From Bacteroides sp. 51 (lineage in GTDB: Bacteria > Bacteroidota > Bacteroidia > Bacteroidales > Bacteroidaceae): a stretch of 64,000 nt of DNA. The notes below the pieces were generated by a model. The model was not told the origin of the DNA, made no database searches, and was given only the letters and a program-made list of their open reading frames with translations. A program made the position numbers and the translations under genes. Location of the stretch: positions 186,001 to 250,000 of the forward strand of contig NZ_QVMI01000002.1 of NCBI RefSeq assembly GCF_010500965.1, in the 5' to 3' direction. The number at the start of each line of letters is the position of its first letter. Position 1 is the first letter of the stretch. Below are positions 51,702 to 60,468 of the stretch, piece by piece.

Positions 51702-51901
51702 ATTAAAAAGCTGTCTCAGAACTCCTCATTTTCAAGAGGGAGGCTGTGTAAAACTCTGGAATAAATACGTCATTGCGAACCGTAGGTGAAGCAATCCAGT
51801 TCACAGGATATATAATCTGGATTGCTTCGTTCCTCGCAATGACGAATGGGAGTTTTTACACAGCCTCCCTCCAAAGAGTGAGGAGTTTTTAGACAGCCTC
51901 T
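51702..51901. repeat. 200-bp nested inverted repeat (MITE-like)
   Basis: Three nested pairs of arms: outer AAGCTGTCT / AGACAGCCT with ACTCCTCA / TGAGGAGT; middle GAGGGAGGCTGTGTAAAA (51736-51753) / TTTTACACAGCCTCCCTC (51854-51871); inner CGTCATTGCGA / TCGCAATGACG and GAAGCAATCCAG / CTGGATTGCTTC. The inner motif GTCATTGCGA...GCAATCCAG is widespread as an intergenic repeat in diverse bacteria. It fills nearly the whole gap between the cutC start and the rny stop. Confidence 0.9.
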
Positions 51902-51907
51902 AACTTT

Positions 51908-53443
51908 TTACTTCGCAAAGCTCACAGCACGCGTTTCGCGTATTACTGTGATTTTCACTTGTCCCGGATAAGTCATTTCATCCTGAATCTTCTTAGCGAT
52001 TTCTCCGGATAGACTTTCGGTTTGTTTATCGTCAATCTTGTCGGCTCCTACGATAACACGTAGCTCACGACCCGCCTGGATGGCATAAGTCTTGGTCACA
52101 CCAGGATAAGCCATTGCCAACTGTTCAAGATCGTTCAAACGTTTGATGTATGCTTCAACAATTTCGCGGCGTGCACCAGGGCGTGCTCCCGAAATAGCGT
52201 CACAAACCTGTACGATAGGGGCAAGTAAGCTGGTCATTTCGGTTTCATCATGGTGAGCACCGATTGCATTGCAGATGTCCGGCTTCTCTTTATATCTTTC
52301 GGCCAGTTTCATACCCAGAAGTGCGTGTGGCAATTCCGGCTCTTCATCGGGCACTTTACCAATATCGTGTAATAATCCGGCACGTTTTGCTTTCTTCGGA
52401 TTAAGACCAAGTTCAGATGCCATCACAGCACAAAGGTTGGCTGTTTCGCGGGCATGTTGTAACAAGTTCTGTCCGTAAGACGAACGGTATTTCATTTTAC
52501 CGATAATACGGATCAATTCAGGGTGTAAGCCGTGAATACCCAAGTCGATTGTTGTGCGCTTACCGGTTTCGATGATTTCTTCTTCTACCTGTTTGCGTAC
52601 TTTGGCTACTACTTCCTCGATGCGTGCAGGGTGGATACGGCCGTCAATAACCAGTTGATGCAGAGCCAGACGGGCAATTTCACGACGTACCGGGTCGAAT
52701 GCCGAAAGAACGATAGCTTCAGGGGTATCATCAACAACGATTTCCACTCCGGTAGCAGCTTCAAGCGCGCGGATGTTGCGTCCTTCGCGTCCGATGATAC
52801 GTCCTTTAATTTCGTCTGATTCGATATGGAATACGGTAACAGAGTTTTCGATGGCCGTTTCTGTAGCCACACGCTGTATGGATTGTACTACGATGCGTTT
52901 GGCTTCTTTGTTGGCCGTCAACTTGGCATCATCCATAATGTCGTTTATGTACGAGTGTGCCATTGTTTTGGCTTCTTCTTTCAGAGATTCTACCAGGCGT
53001 TCTTTGGCTTCTTCTGCCGATAATCCGGAGATGGTTTCCAGTTTATTGATTTCCTGCTGTTGCAGTTTGTCCAGTTCTTCTTTCTTCTTATCTACGATAA
53101 CCAGTTGGTTCTCCAGGTTTTCCCTGATAGAGTCTGCTTCATTCTTTTTACGTTGAACTTCTTCCTGGCGTTGGTTGATCACCATTTCGCGTTGTTTCAA
53201 CTTATTTTCGGCTTGCTGGATCTTTTGGTTGCGTATTGAAACCTCTTTCTCAAGATCCGCTTTCTTATTGAGGAATTTCTCTTTTACCTCAAGCAGTTTG
53301 TTCTTTTTAATAACTTCTGCTTCAACCTCTGCTTCCTTTAGCACACTGTTGTATTTGGATTTCAGCACGTATCTGAACAATACGAAGCCAATGATTCCTC
53401 CTACAAGTAAGCATGCAACGGATGCTACTATTATTGCTGTCAT
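51908..53443 (-). CDS. rny: Ribonuclease Y
   Basis: A membrane-anchored endoribonuclease of about 511 residues, started at [12 protein letters not shown] (53443). One N-terminal TM segment is followed by a long coiled coil (30-190), a KH domain ([22 protein letters not shown]) and an HD domain with HDIGK ([24 protein letters not shown]). It starts mRNA decay. It is the third gene after the coiled-coil and zapA genes. Confidence 0.96.
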   Translation of the reverse strand: MTAIIVASVACLLVGGIIGFVLFRYVLKSKYNSVLKEAEVEAEVIKKNKLLEVKEKFLNKKADLEKEVSIRNQKIQQAENKLKQREMVINQRQEEVQRKKNEADSIRENLENQLVIVDKKKEELDKLQQQEINKLETISGLSAEEAKERLVESLKEEAKTMAHSYINDIMDDAKLTANKEAKRIVVQSIQRVATETAIENSVTVFHIESDEIKGRIIGREGRNIRALEAATGVEIVVDDTPEAIVLSAFDPVRREIARLALHQLVIDGRIHPARIEEVVAKVRKQVEEEIIETGKRTTIDLGIHGLHPELIRIIGKMKYRSSYGQNLLQHARETANLCAVMASELGLNPKKAKRAGLLHDIGKVPDEEPELPHALLGMKLAERYKEKPDICNAIGAHHDETEMTSLLAPIVQVCDAISGARPGARREIVEAYIKRLNDLEQLAMAYPGVTKTYAIQAGRELRVIVGADKIDDKQTESLSGEIAKKIQDEMTYPGQVKITVIRETRAVSFAK

Positions 53444-53470
53444 TAGAATTAATTTATTATATAAATAAAA

Positions 53471-53519
53471 ACGCACCACCGGACACTCATTACACATCAT
53501 GAGTCTCCCAGTAGTGCGT
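53471..53519 (-). terminator. Long hairpin between zapA and rny
   Basis: Imperfect 20-bp arms: ACGCACCACCGG and CACTCAT pair with ATGAGT and CAGTAGTGCGT around an 8-base loop. On the minus strand it is followed by TTTTTATTT. It could end or attenuate transcription from zapA into rny, or be a small RNA end. Confidence 0.75.
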
Positions 53520-53544
53520 GGATTTTCTTTTATTGGTTGAGGTA

Positions 53545-53838
53545 TTACTCGCTTCTGAAATAATCTTCGAGTACTCCTGTCAATTCTTTAATCTTTTCCG
53601 TATACGGTACCGTATCATTTATTTCTTTTTCCTTCAGAGCTTCCAATGAGAACTGATAGGCTACCATGACTAAGATTTTCTCCAAATCCACAGTAGGGAA
53701 CTTTTTACGGCGCTCATTAATTAGGAAATTGACTTGCTGTGCAGCTTTCCTTACCATTTCTTCGTCATCTAAACTTTGGATGAAGACAGGGTAAGTACCA
53801 TCTGCCATATGCAGGTTTATCTTTATTTTATCGTTCAT
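53545..53838 (-). CDS. zapA: Cell division protein ZapA
   Basis: A 97-residue protein with the ZapA pattern: [30 protein letters not shown] followed by a C-terminal helix ([18 protein letters not shown]). ZapA bundles FtsZ filaments at midcell. It lies 11 bases after the coiled-coil gene. Confidence 0.92.
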   Translation of the reverse strand: MNDKIKINLHMADGTYPVFIQSLDDEEMVRKAAQQVNFLINERRKKFPTVDLEKILVMVAYQFSLEALKEKEINDTVPYTEKIKELTGVLEDYFRSE

Positions 53839-53849
53839 ACATCAGGGCT

Positions 53850-54143
53850 TTATTCATTCAATAGAGCGATGCACTTATCGACTTCACGCACTAATTTTGA
53901 CAATCGCAGCTTCGTTTCTTTTACGTCACTGCCGTTAAGGCTGATTGTCGTAGCTGTTTTTAGGTTAGTGTAGTTCGTCTTTAGCTGCCCGATTTCTTCC
54001 AACATCTTGACCTTTTCTTCTTTTTGCTCTTCAAGAAGTTGTTTTAATCTGTTATTTTCACGTTTCAATTCGTCGTGTAAATAGATTAAATGTCTAAGTC
54101 GGGCTTCAAAAGTACTTAATAACTTTTTTTCTTCTTCTGTCAT
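53850..54143 (-). CDS. Coiled-coil protein upstream of zapA (ZapB-like)
   Basis: A 97-residue protein that is almost entirely coiled coil: LRHLIYLHDELKRENNRLKQLLEEQKEEKVKMLEEIGQLK, then a conserved tail LSKLVREVDKCIALLNE. The position before zapA and the C-terminal motif suggest a ZapB-like division partner; this is inference. Confidence 0.85.
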   Translation of the reverse strand: MTEEEKKLLSTFEARLRHLIYLHDELKRENNRLKQLLEEQKEEKVKMLEEIGQLKTNYTNLKTATTISLNGSDVKETKLRLSKLVREVDKCIALLNE

Positions 54144-54162
54144 TCTACACCAAAATTGTACA

Positions 54163-54192
54163 CAAAATTACGATTAAACACGAGACTACAAA
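54163..54192 (-). promoter_or_regulatory. Promoter of the zapA-rny operon
   Basis: Minus strand TTTG (54192-54189), an 18-base spacer and TAATTTTG (54170-54163), 20 bases before the first gene. Confidence 0.7.
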
Positions 54193-54236
54193 AACTTTTG
54201 GCTGGATTTTAGTGCTTATTAGGAAAAATATATGAG

Positions 54237-54347
54237 AGCCTCACCCCAGCCCTCTCCAAAGGATAGGGAGAAGGAAGTTACTAACGACTGACAATACTGG
54301 TCATCTATTCTTTCTCCCTCTCCTTTGGAGAGGACTGGGGTGAGGCT
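54237..54347. repeat. 111-bp inverted-repeat element
   Basis: Arms of about 36 bp: AGCCTCACCCCAGCCCTCTC at one end pairs with GAGAGGACTGGGGTGAGGCT at the other, continuing through CCAAAGGA / TCCTTTGG and AGGGAGAA / TTCTCCCT. The right arm lies inside the YbaN-family gene and provides its stop codon region. Confidence 0.9.
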
Positions 54348-54700
54348 GCGGTTTTGAAGGAGAGAATATGATAAGAAACCCCCGCTGCAATGCAGAATAA
54401 CAGGATTTTTAGCCAAAGCGGATCTACTACAAAAAAGATGCAATAGAGTATCGTAATCCATACCAATGAAACGGATATGATTTTGGCGCGTAGGGGGATA
54501 GCTTTGTTCTCGCGGAAATTGCGGATGTAGGTTCCCAGGTATTTATGGCTGATCAGCCAATGGTAAAGCCGGGGTGATCCTTTGAAATAGAGGGCGGCCG
54601 TGAGCAAAAGAAAAGGGGTAGTAGGTAATAGTGGTACAAAAATACCGATAATGCCAAGTGCTAAAGATATAGATCCTAAAATGATATAGAGGATATTCAT
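54305..54700 (-). CDS. YbaN family (DUF454) inner-membrane protein
   Basis: A protein of about 131 residues started at MNILYIILG (54700), 53 bases downstream of the tRNA-Trp gene. Hydrophobic segments: ILGSISLALGIIGIFVPLLPTTPFLLLTAALYF, where GLLPTTPFLL-type motif marks DUF454, then IISVSLVWITILYCIFFVV and IAAGVSYHIL. The last 13 residues (ASPQSSPKEREKE) are encoded by the arm of the inverted repeat at 54237-54347 and are not family sequence. Function unknown. Confidence 0.9.
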   Translation of the reverse strand: MNILYIILGSISLALGIIGIFVPLLPTTPFLLLTAALYFKGSPRLYHWLISHKYLGTYIRNFRENKAIPLRAKIISVSLVWITILYCIFFVVDPLWLKILLFCIAAGVSYHILSFKTAASPQSSPKEREKE

Positions 54701-54753
54701 GAACAAAATAATATCTGCATAGAAAAGTGGCAGCGGCACCTTGCCGCCCGCTG

Positions 54754-54826
54754 CACGGGAGGAGAGGCTCGAACTCCCGACACCTGGTTTTGGAGACCAG
54801 TGCTCTACCGACTGAGCTACTCCCGT
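54754..54826 (-). tRNA. tRNA-Trp (anticodon CCA)
   Basis: 73 nt cloverleaf. Acceptor arms ACGGGAG and CTCCCGT, discriminator G, D-arm GCTCAGTCGGTAGAGC, anticodon stem CTGGT/ACCAG with loop CTCCAAA (anticodon CCA), T-loop TTCGAGC. CCA end not encoded. A GC-rich hairpin (GCAGC...GCTGC, 54730-54754) and a short T-run follow and may terminate it. Confidence 0.96.
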
Positions 54827-54837
54827 GTTTGCGGCTG

Positions 54838-54845
54838 CAAAGGTA
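54838..54845 (-). promoter_or_regulatory. -7 box of tRNA-Trp
   Basis: Minus strand TACCTTTG, in the same extended form TACCTTTGCAGCCG as at tRNA-Thr. Transcription would begin about 5 bases before the mature 5' end. Confidence 0.75.
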
Positions 54846-54869
54846 ATGGTTTATTTAGAAATACAAAAT

Positions 54870-55223
54870 TTATTTTAGAATTTCCCACTCTTGTTCTTTA
54901 AAACCTACCAGCACAGTCTTGTTTGTTACTACCAGCGGGCGTTTAACGAGTTTGCCATTCGTTGAAAGGATTTGGATTTGTTCTTCTTCGCTCATAGTAG
55001 GGAGTTTCTCTTTGAGTCCCAGTTCTTTATATACCAAACCGCTGGTGTTGAAGAATCTTTTTAGCGGCAGTCCGCTCATCGGAATCCACTTCTTTAGTTC
55101 TGCGACTGTAGGATTATTTCTTACAATCATCCGGTTGGTATACTCAATATTATTTTCGTCCAGCCATTTCTGGGCTTTCTGACATATGCTACATTTGGGA
55201 TAGCATAAGAATAATGGTTTCAT
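54870..55223 (-). CDS. ArsC/Spx family protein
   Basis: A 117-residue thioredoxin-fold protein with the CSIC pair (CYPKCSICQKAQKWLDENNIEY, Cys12/Cys15-type) and the later RPLVVTNKTVLVGF. It belongs to the arsenate reductase/Spx/MgsR group; CxxC and the lack of a glutaredoxin partner fit the YffB/Spx-like branch better than true arsenate reductase. Not in an ars operon. Confidence 0.9.
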   Translation of the reverse strand: MKPLFLCYPKCSICQKAQKWLDENNIEYTNRMIVRNNPTVAELKKWIPMSGLPLKRFFNTSGLVYKELGLKEKLPTMSEEEQIQILSTNGKLVKRPLVVTNKTVLVGFKEQEWEILK

Positions 55224-55236
55224 AATCTATTGGTTT

Positions 55237-55821
55237 TTAAATGATTTGTAATTCTTGTAACATTTTATGGTAGGCTTCGGCTTTGCTTTCCAGTTTCAAC
55301 GGATATGCTCTCGAAGATGAAGGCATGCGGTAAAGACGCATCGGCTGTTTATTGTATATAAACTCAGCATAGCCGCCTACTTTGGGTTCGGCAACGTCGA
55401 ATTGTTCGCGCAGTGTATCCGTTGCTTTTTGCCCTGTGGTTGCCATGGCGTGGCATAGCGGTAGCTGCTGTAACAACTCTTTGATGTCGGTTGGTTGGAC
55501 AATTTCCAGGAATTTGTCCGAAGCGTTGTCCTGTAGCCGGCGTATCACGGTGGCTGTATCGAAAAGCGCAATTCCTTTTTCAGTCAGAAAATCGATGATG
55601 CGTTCGCGACAGAATGCTTTTCCGGATTCGGTAAGGAAATGTTCTTTATTGTTGAAGAAAATGATTCCCATAATGCGCCACATATCATTGTTGAGGTTTG
55701 GATAGTAAAAATCCATCGACCACCGCTTCTTTTGTGGAGGGAAGCTGCCTAGCATCAGCAATTTTGCTTGTGGGGGCAGAAAAGGAATGAGTGGATGGCT
55801 TTCGGCTATAATTGTGTCCAT
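55237..55821 (-). CDS. Uracil-DNA glycosylase superfamily protein
   Basis: A protein of about 194 residues started at MDTIIAESH (55821). LLMLGSFPPQKKRWSMDFYYPNLNNDMWRIMG is the motif 1 region of MUG/UDG-fold glycosylases, and RMPSSSRAYPLKLESK resembles motif 2 (usually LPSTSP). It probably acts in base repair; substrate specificity unknown. It follows into the arsC-like gene 13 bases downstream. Confidence 0.85.
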   Translation of the reverse strand: MDTIIAESHPLIPFLPPQAKLLMLGSFPPQKKRWSMDFYYPNLNNDMWRIMGIIFFNNKEHFLTESGKAFCRERIIDFLTEKGIALFDTATVIRRLQDNASDKFLEIVQPTDIKELLQQLPLCHAMATTGQKATDTLREQFDVAEPKVGGYAEFIYNKQPMRLYRMPSSSRAYPLKLESKAEAYHKMLQELQII

Positions 55822-55911
55822 TTTTTGTATATTTCCTGTAAATATCGGGCTTTTAGTCGAGATATTCATGTAGAATACCTATTTTTGTCGCCTTAATTTA
55901 AGGTATAAGCT

Positions 55912-56613
55912 ATGATGAAGAAAACGTTTTTTATTTTACTGTCCTCACTTTTTGTTTCCTGTACTGCACTTTTCGCTCAAAACATTCAGTTGCATTATGA
56001 TTTTGGTCGTTCTTTTTATAGCGATGATTTGAGCGCGCGTCCCCGGTTGACTTCGACTGTTGAGAAATTCCATCCCGATAAGTGGGGAAGCACATTCTTT
56101 TTTGTAGATATGGACTATACCAGCAAGGGCGTGGTTTCTGCTTATTGGGAGATTGCACGCGAACTGCAATTCTGGAAAGGTCCGTTTTCTGCACATGTAG
56201 AATATAATGGCGGGTTGGCTAAGGAGTTTTCCTTTAATAATGCTTATCTGGTAGGGCCAACTTATACGTACAATAATACTTCTTTTTCTAAAGGATTTAC
56301 GTTTACGGCCATGTATAAGTACATCCAGAAGCATGACACTCCCAACAACTTTCAGTTGACCGGAACCTGGTACCTGAATTTTTGCAATGACTTGTATACC
56401 TGTTCGGGTTTTGCCGATTTGTGGCGTGAAAAAACTGGTTTTGGCAGCATGATCTTTCTTACAGAACCACAGTTCTGGGTAAATCTGAATAAGGTTAAAG
56501 GGGTGAACGACAAGTTTAATCTAAGTGTTGGTTCTGAGGTAAAGGTCAGCACGAACTTCGTGGGAGACGGTTGGTACGTTGTTCCCACCCTGGCGCTTAA
56601 ATGGACTTTATAA
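55912..56613 (+). CDS. DUF5020 family outer-membrane protein
   Basis: A 233-residue exported protein with a signal peptide (FFILLSSLFVSCTALFAQ). The remainder is a series of amphipathic strands ending in LALKWTL, as in a small beta-barrel; it resembles Tsx-like nucleoside channels and fits DUF5020. It may start at the second Met. No neighbour indicates a ligand. Confidence 0.88.
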   Translation: MMKKTFFILLSSLFVSCTALFAQNIQLHYDFGRSFYSDDLSARPRLTSTVEKFHPDKWGSTFFFVDMDYTSKGVVSAYWEIARELQFWKGPFSAHVEYNGGLAKEFSFNNAYLVGPTYTYNNTSFSKGFTFTAMYKYIQKHDTPNNFQLTGTWYLNFCNDLYTCSGFADLWREKTGFGSMIFLTEPQFWVNLNKVKGVNDKFNLSVGSEVKVSTNFVGDGWYVVPTLALKWTL

Positions 56614-56699
56614 ATTGAAAGTTGAAAGTTGAAAGTTGAAAATTGAAAGTTGCGATGCCGCATGGATAACTTTCAATTTTCAACTTTCATTTTTCAACT
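56614..56699. repeat. Heptad tandem repeats in inverted arrangement
   Basis: TTGAAAG repeated about five times (56615-56651), then the reverse complement CTTTCAA-type repeats (56668-56699). Together they can form a hairpin between the convergent DUF5020 and KamA-like genes. The right arm includes the stop codon of the KamA-like gene. Confidence 0.85.
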
Positions 56700-58790
56700 A
56701 ATTAAGAGGTTACTGAACTCTTCCGTAATCTGAAAGCGGAAGGGCGGATATTCGTAAATGCGGAACCGCGGTTCGGTCTTTCCCTCTGTGTATTGCCAGA
56801 TGGTGGCGTAGTCTTCCGAGTCTTCACCCAGCTTATCGAGTTGGCGCAGATAAGCAACTATGGATTTGTTTTCGACTATGAACACCGTTCCCATCTGATT
56901 GATGATCGGGCTGTGTCTTCGCGTGCCGTCATGATCAAATTGCAGGATACGTTGTCCATCTGGCGTGATGCCTACTGTCTTGAAAGTCATGCTTTTACCG
57001 ATGCCAGGCAGATTTAGGACATTCCGGTCCGTAGCCAGGAAAGGCAGATGGTGGCGTTTCATAAACCGGCGAATGCGTTCGTCTACTTCCACACCATTTT
57101 CGAGTAGGTATACCAATTCTTCTTGTTGCGCATAGGTCATGCGACCGGCAATCTTTTCTTCTTTTTCTTCCTGAAGTGACCGGCTGTTTGGCGTAAATAC
57201 GGCATAGTTTTCGTGGAAACCTTTTACGGAGAAGGTGTAGTAACAAACTACCCCCAGGCTATTCAACACCTGCCGCAGGCGGGTCGTATGTCCGCGGCGG
57301 GAAGCGGCTACGGTGTATACCAGCTGATTGGTAATGGTCCATCCGGCTGATATAATCTTTTTAATCGCATCGCGGGCTTGCGGGGTGACTTCGAGCGGCG
57401 ACTGGAAATGTGTCTGAATCACAAATTGTTTTACGCCTACGACTGATGCTTTTTCTTTGAATTCTTTCAGAATCTCCACCAGGTTATCGTCTATACGCAT
57501 GGGCAGGTAGGCGAGGAGTCGCGAACCTAAACGCACCCGTTGCAGTTCGGCGTATTTCTCTCCCGACGGACGCTCCCAGTTTGCTTTTTGCTTGCGGACG
57601 GCCATACGGTATACGGCATCCAGTATATTCCGCAGTGTCTTGTTCTGGCTCATCAAGGCATCGCCACCCGTAATCAGGATATCCCTGAGTTGGGTGTCTT
57701 CTTCGAAGTATATCATTAGCCTACGTAGTTTCTTGTCCCATGTTTCTTTGGGTGCCAGGGCTTCCAACTCAAAATTGAGGCGTTCGCTTTGGAAATCGTA
57801 CATGCGTTGGCAAGATGCGCAAAGCCCTCCGCAGGCGCGTCCCATCGTATCCGGAATCAGGATGGCCACTTCCGGATAGCGCCTGTGAATGTTGTGTGCA
57901 TTGGGTAACAGCCATCCGGCAGCGTTGGGTTTTCCGGCTTCTACGATATCTTCTTTCTCCCATGCGTGAATGTCTCCGTAGGTTTCGACCAACTCGGACG
58001 AGTAAAGAATGTAGCTTCTTATGGTTTCATCGTCATACACCTTTCCGGTATCCAGCAATGACAGATAATAAGGAGTCACAAAGAACGGAATGCCTTTCTT
58101 TTTGGCTCTGGCCAATACTTGCATGGTTTCTTCCGGAAGTGAGTTGTTCAGGAAGCGGTTCAACTCCGTGGGGCTTTTTATAGCCATACTTAGTTGAAAA
58201 CGATAGTCGTTCCACCATTTATTTATGAGATCATACTTTTCTTGTTCCGAAATTCCGGCTGGAAACTGAAACCGTGATTGCGTGGGCGTTTTCCGGTTTT
58301 CCAGTTTATAGATGAGCAGTTTTATCATTCGCTCTTTATTCTCTTCGCGTACCCGGATTACGTTTTCGTCCAGTCCCGTAGGCCATCTTTCCGTGCGACT
58401 TTTGATTTTTATCATTGTCGATTTCTCGGGTGTTGGTTCGGTTAGTCTTTTAAATTGGTAAAACAGGTCGATAAACAAGTCTGTTTTAGTGGTTCCATTC
58501 GCCAATCCGCCTTTCAGGAATTGCCAAAGCAATGACAACGTTTGTATCTGAATGTGCTGTTCGGTAGAAAGTTCGTATACTTCCCTGCCGTCGAATTGAA
58601 TGAATTGTCGAATTTGCTCACTGGCACTGCTCCCGGCATATTCTTTCAGAAATTCTTCCAGGCGATCTTTAAATTCATCTTCATCTTTACTCTCTGTTGC
58701 CAAAGTTGTAAGTGTGGGAAGTTCCTGATTATAGATTTGTTTTAATTGGGATAAAGTAAGTGAAAGCATTTTCTTTTGTTTCATGCGCAT
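56694..58790 (-). CDS. KamA-like radical SAM protein, long form
   Basis: A 698-residue radical SAM protein of the lysine 2,3-aminomutase-like family. The Fe-S motif is C-G-G-L-C-A-S-C within RACGGLCASCQRMYDF near residue 320; DILITGGDALMS follows as the glycine-rich SAM motif. The N-terminal 200 residues are all-helical, and the protein is much longer than classical KamA (about 416 residues). The C-terminal part includes a KTVGITPDGQRILQFDHDGTRRHSP segment. The reaction is unknown; lysine mutase activity should not be assumed. Confidence 0.85.
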   Translation of the reverse strand: MRMKQKKMLSLTLSQLKQIYNQELPTLTTLATESKDEDEFKDRLEEFLKEYAGSSASEQIRQFIQFDGREVYELSTEQHIQIQTLSLLWQFLKGGLANGTTKTDLFIDLFYQFKRLTEPTPEKSTMIKIKSRTERWPTGLDENVIRVREENKERMIKLLIYKLENRKTPTQSRFQFPAGISEQEKYDLINKWWNDYRFQLSMAIKSPTELNRFLNNSLPEETMQVLARAKKKGIPFFVTPYYLSLLDTGKVYDDETIRSYILYSSELVETYGDIHAWEKEDIVEAGKPNAAGWLLPNAHNIHRRYPEVAILIPDTMGRACGGLCASCQRMYDFQSERLNFELEALAPKETWDKKLRRLMIYFEEDTQLRDILITGGDALMSQNKTLRNILDAVYRMAVRKQKANWERPSGEKYAELQRVRLGSRLLAYLPMRIDDNLVEILKEFKEKASVVGVKQFVIQTHFQSPLEVTPQARDAIKKIISAGWTITNQLVYTVAASRRGHTTRLRQVLNSLGVVCYYTFSVKGFHENYAVFTPNSRSLQEEKEEKIAGRMTYAQQEELVYLLENGVEVDERIRRFMKRHHLPFLATDRNVLNLPGIGKSMTFKTVGITPDGQRILQFDHDGTRRHSPIINQMGTVFIVENKSIVAYLRQLDKLGEDSEDYATIWQYTEGKTEPRFRIYEYPPFRFQITEEFSNLLIS

Positions 58791-58841
58791 GTCTGATTTT
58801 AAAAGTTAATAAATGGTTAGTCTTATAAATATAACAAAAAA

Positions 58842-58869
58842 ATGGGAGACCCGGTTTAAGGCCTCCCAT
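58842..58869 (-). terminator. Terminator of the 58951-59574 gene
   Basis: Stem ATGGGAG / CTCCCAT with a 14-base loop, T-run on the minus strand. It lies 81 bases after the gene's stop codon. Confidence 0.75.
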
Positions 58870-58950
58870 GTAGGTGATATTCTTTACGATATTTTTTTCT
58901 TTGGTAACACTTTTGCTGTTTATCGTAAAGCAGCTATGGTTATGAATGCT

Positions 58951-59574
58951 TTATTCTTCGGGCTGTTTGTTCTTCGGTTCTTTTTTGGCCAGTAGAACAA
59001 TGTGGTAAACGTATTCTGTCATCCACTTTTCGGAATACCCCAGGCGTTCTTTGTACTTGCGTACATCTGTTGCGGTTTTGTGTACATCGTCTTTCTTCCA
59101 AACGGTTTTGGTCACAACGTCATGCACGGTCTTTTCCGTCAAGGCATACAACGTCTTTTTGAATCTGCCGGGAATGCGGAATTTCCACTGCATCAGGTTG
59201 CCCATCAGCATCATCAGGTCATTCGAGAATCCCTGGAACAGGAACATATAAGATTGCACCTGTTGCTGGTTTTTGCAGTTCTTCTTCACCGAAGCGTCGA
59301 TCTCTGCAAAGAAATTCTCGGTCAGGCCATAATCCTGCATCAACATCTTGCGTGCGCGCGATTTTTCTGCCACTCCCAATTTGCCCCCTTGTGTAGGCAC
59401 CTTGAATGTGCGTTTGAAGTTAGCAACGTCGGGTACAAAGTTTATATTGGTGATACCCAGATTCATGGCTATAACGGACTGGAAGTATACACGGGTAAGT
59501 AACATGAAATCTTCTACATCGCCCACGCCTTTCGTCTCGGATTTCTTTCCGAATAGTTTTGAAAATATACTCAT
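58951..59574 (-). CDS. Conserved hypothetical protein
   Basis: A soluble protein of about 207 residues started at MSIFSKLFGKK (59574). It is helical and basic; features include VEDFMLLTRVYFQSVIAMNLGI, a MLMQDYGL segment and a C-terminal YGYSEKWMTEYVYHIVLLAKK-like helix. I cannot assign a family or function. It is a single-gene unit with a terminator. Confidence 0.75.
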   Translation of the reverse strand: MSIFSKLFGKKSETKGVGDVEDFMLLTRVYFQSVIAMNLGITNINFVPDVANFKRTFKVPTQGGKLGVAEKSRARKMLMQDYGLTENFFAEIDASVKKNCKNQQQVQSYMFLFQGFSNDLMMLMGNLMQWKFRIPGRFKKTLYALTEKTVHDVVTKTVWKKDDVHKTATDVRKYKERLGYSEKWMTEYVYHIVLLAKKEPKNKQPEE

Positions 59575-59677
59575 CTTGTTCTGTATTTTTTTAGATTGCC
59601 GCAAAAATACAAAATAAAAAAGAATCAACCTTGTACACTGGCGATTAAATAGCCGGCCGGACCGATATACTTTGGCA

Positions 59678-60319
59678 CTATTTCATTTTAAACAGGAATC
59701 TTCTGTTCTCAAAAACCTGTTCGACGATGCCAAACCTGATGAATTTAGCAAGTAAATGTTCGGCCGCCCGGCGCGATATTCCGGCTTTGCGGCAATACCG
59801 GTTCAGGGATAACGGTGTTTCTCCTTCGAGCAGTTTAAGTAGCAGGTCTTCGCGTTCGGTAAAAGTGATCAGTTCGCCTGTGGCCTTTGCTTCCTGCTGC
59901 CATACCCTGAGTTGTACGGGGGTAGCCAGAATGTTTTCATCGTCAATGCGTACATAAGCCAGCAGTTTACTGCTTTCGTCTTTGGCGTATACCGGTTTTA
60001 GTTCGCTTTCGCAGATTTCGGCTATCAGTACTTGTTTGTTACTTACAGTATATGTTTTTAGCGTGTACTCCACTTTTGGGAAGCAGTACATATCTGCCGC
60101 TGCTTCTATCATATAAGCTTCCTCTTCCGAACGCACACCGGCAATTTTACCGTTGTCTTTTACTCCGATAAGCAGCTGTCCCCCTTTGGTGTTGGCGAAT
60201 GCCGAAAAAGTACGGGCAATTTTACGTGCATCGGATATTTCGTATTTAAAATCCTGCTGTTGGTGTTCGCCTTTTGCGATTAACCCCTGTACGTATTCTG
60301 AGTCTGTGAACGGTTTCAT
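59678..60319 (-). CDS. AlbA_2 (Schlafen-like) domain protein with winged helix
   Basis: A 213-residue protein. The N-terminal AlbA_2 domain (about 15-135) shows QQDFKYEISDARKIARTFSAFANTKGGQLLIGVKDNGKIAGV, the standard signature. The C-terminus (150-213) is a winged-helix-like domain (LSLNRYCRKAGISRRAAEHLLAKFIRFGIVEQV). Such proteins are putative nucleic-acid-binding regulators. No role is fixed. Confidence 0.9.
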   Translation of the reverse strand: MKPFTDSEYVQGLIAKGEHQQQDFKYEISDARKIARTFSAFANTKGGQLLIGVKDNGKIAGVRSEEEAYMIEAAADMYCFPKVEYTLKTYTVSNKQVLIAEICESELKPVYAKDESSKLLAYVRIDDENILATPVQLRVWQQEAKATGELITFTEREDLLLKLLEGETPLSLNRYCRKAGISRRAAEHLLAKFIRFGIVEQVFENRRFLFKMK

Positions 60320-60426
60320 GGCGACAAAAGTAGATAAAAATTATATAAAACTTGTTTTTTCTGCTCTTTTCGAGGAATTAACGAAAAAAAGTGTGCTAAA
60401 AATGCGCTCTATTTAAAGAAAGAATG

Positions 60427-60434
60427 TATTTTTG
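60427..60434 (+). promoter_or_regulatory. -7 box of the histone-like gene
   Basis: TATTTTTG, full consensus, 34 bases before the ATG at 60469. Confidence 0.7.
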
Positions 60435-60468
60435 CCCATCATTATTAACGTAGTAATATTTAGTAATC

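Noticed and set aside
53471-53519. 6S RNA gene next to zapA
   Set aside because: 6S RNA lies near zapA in some bacteria, but this hairpin is only 49 nt and lacks the central bulge.
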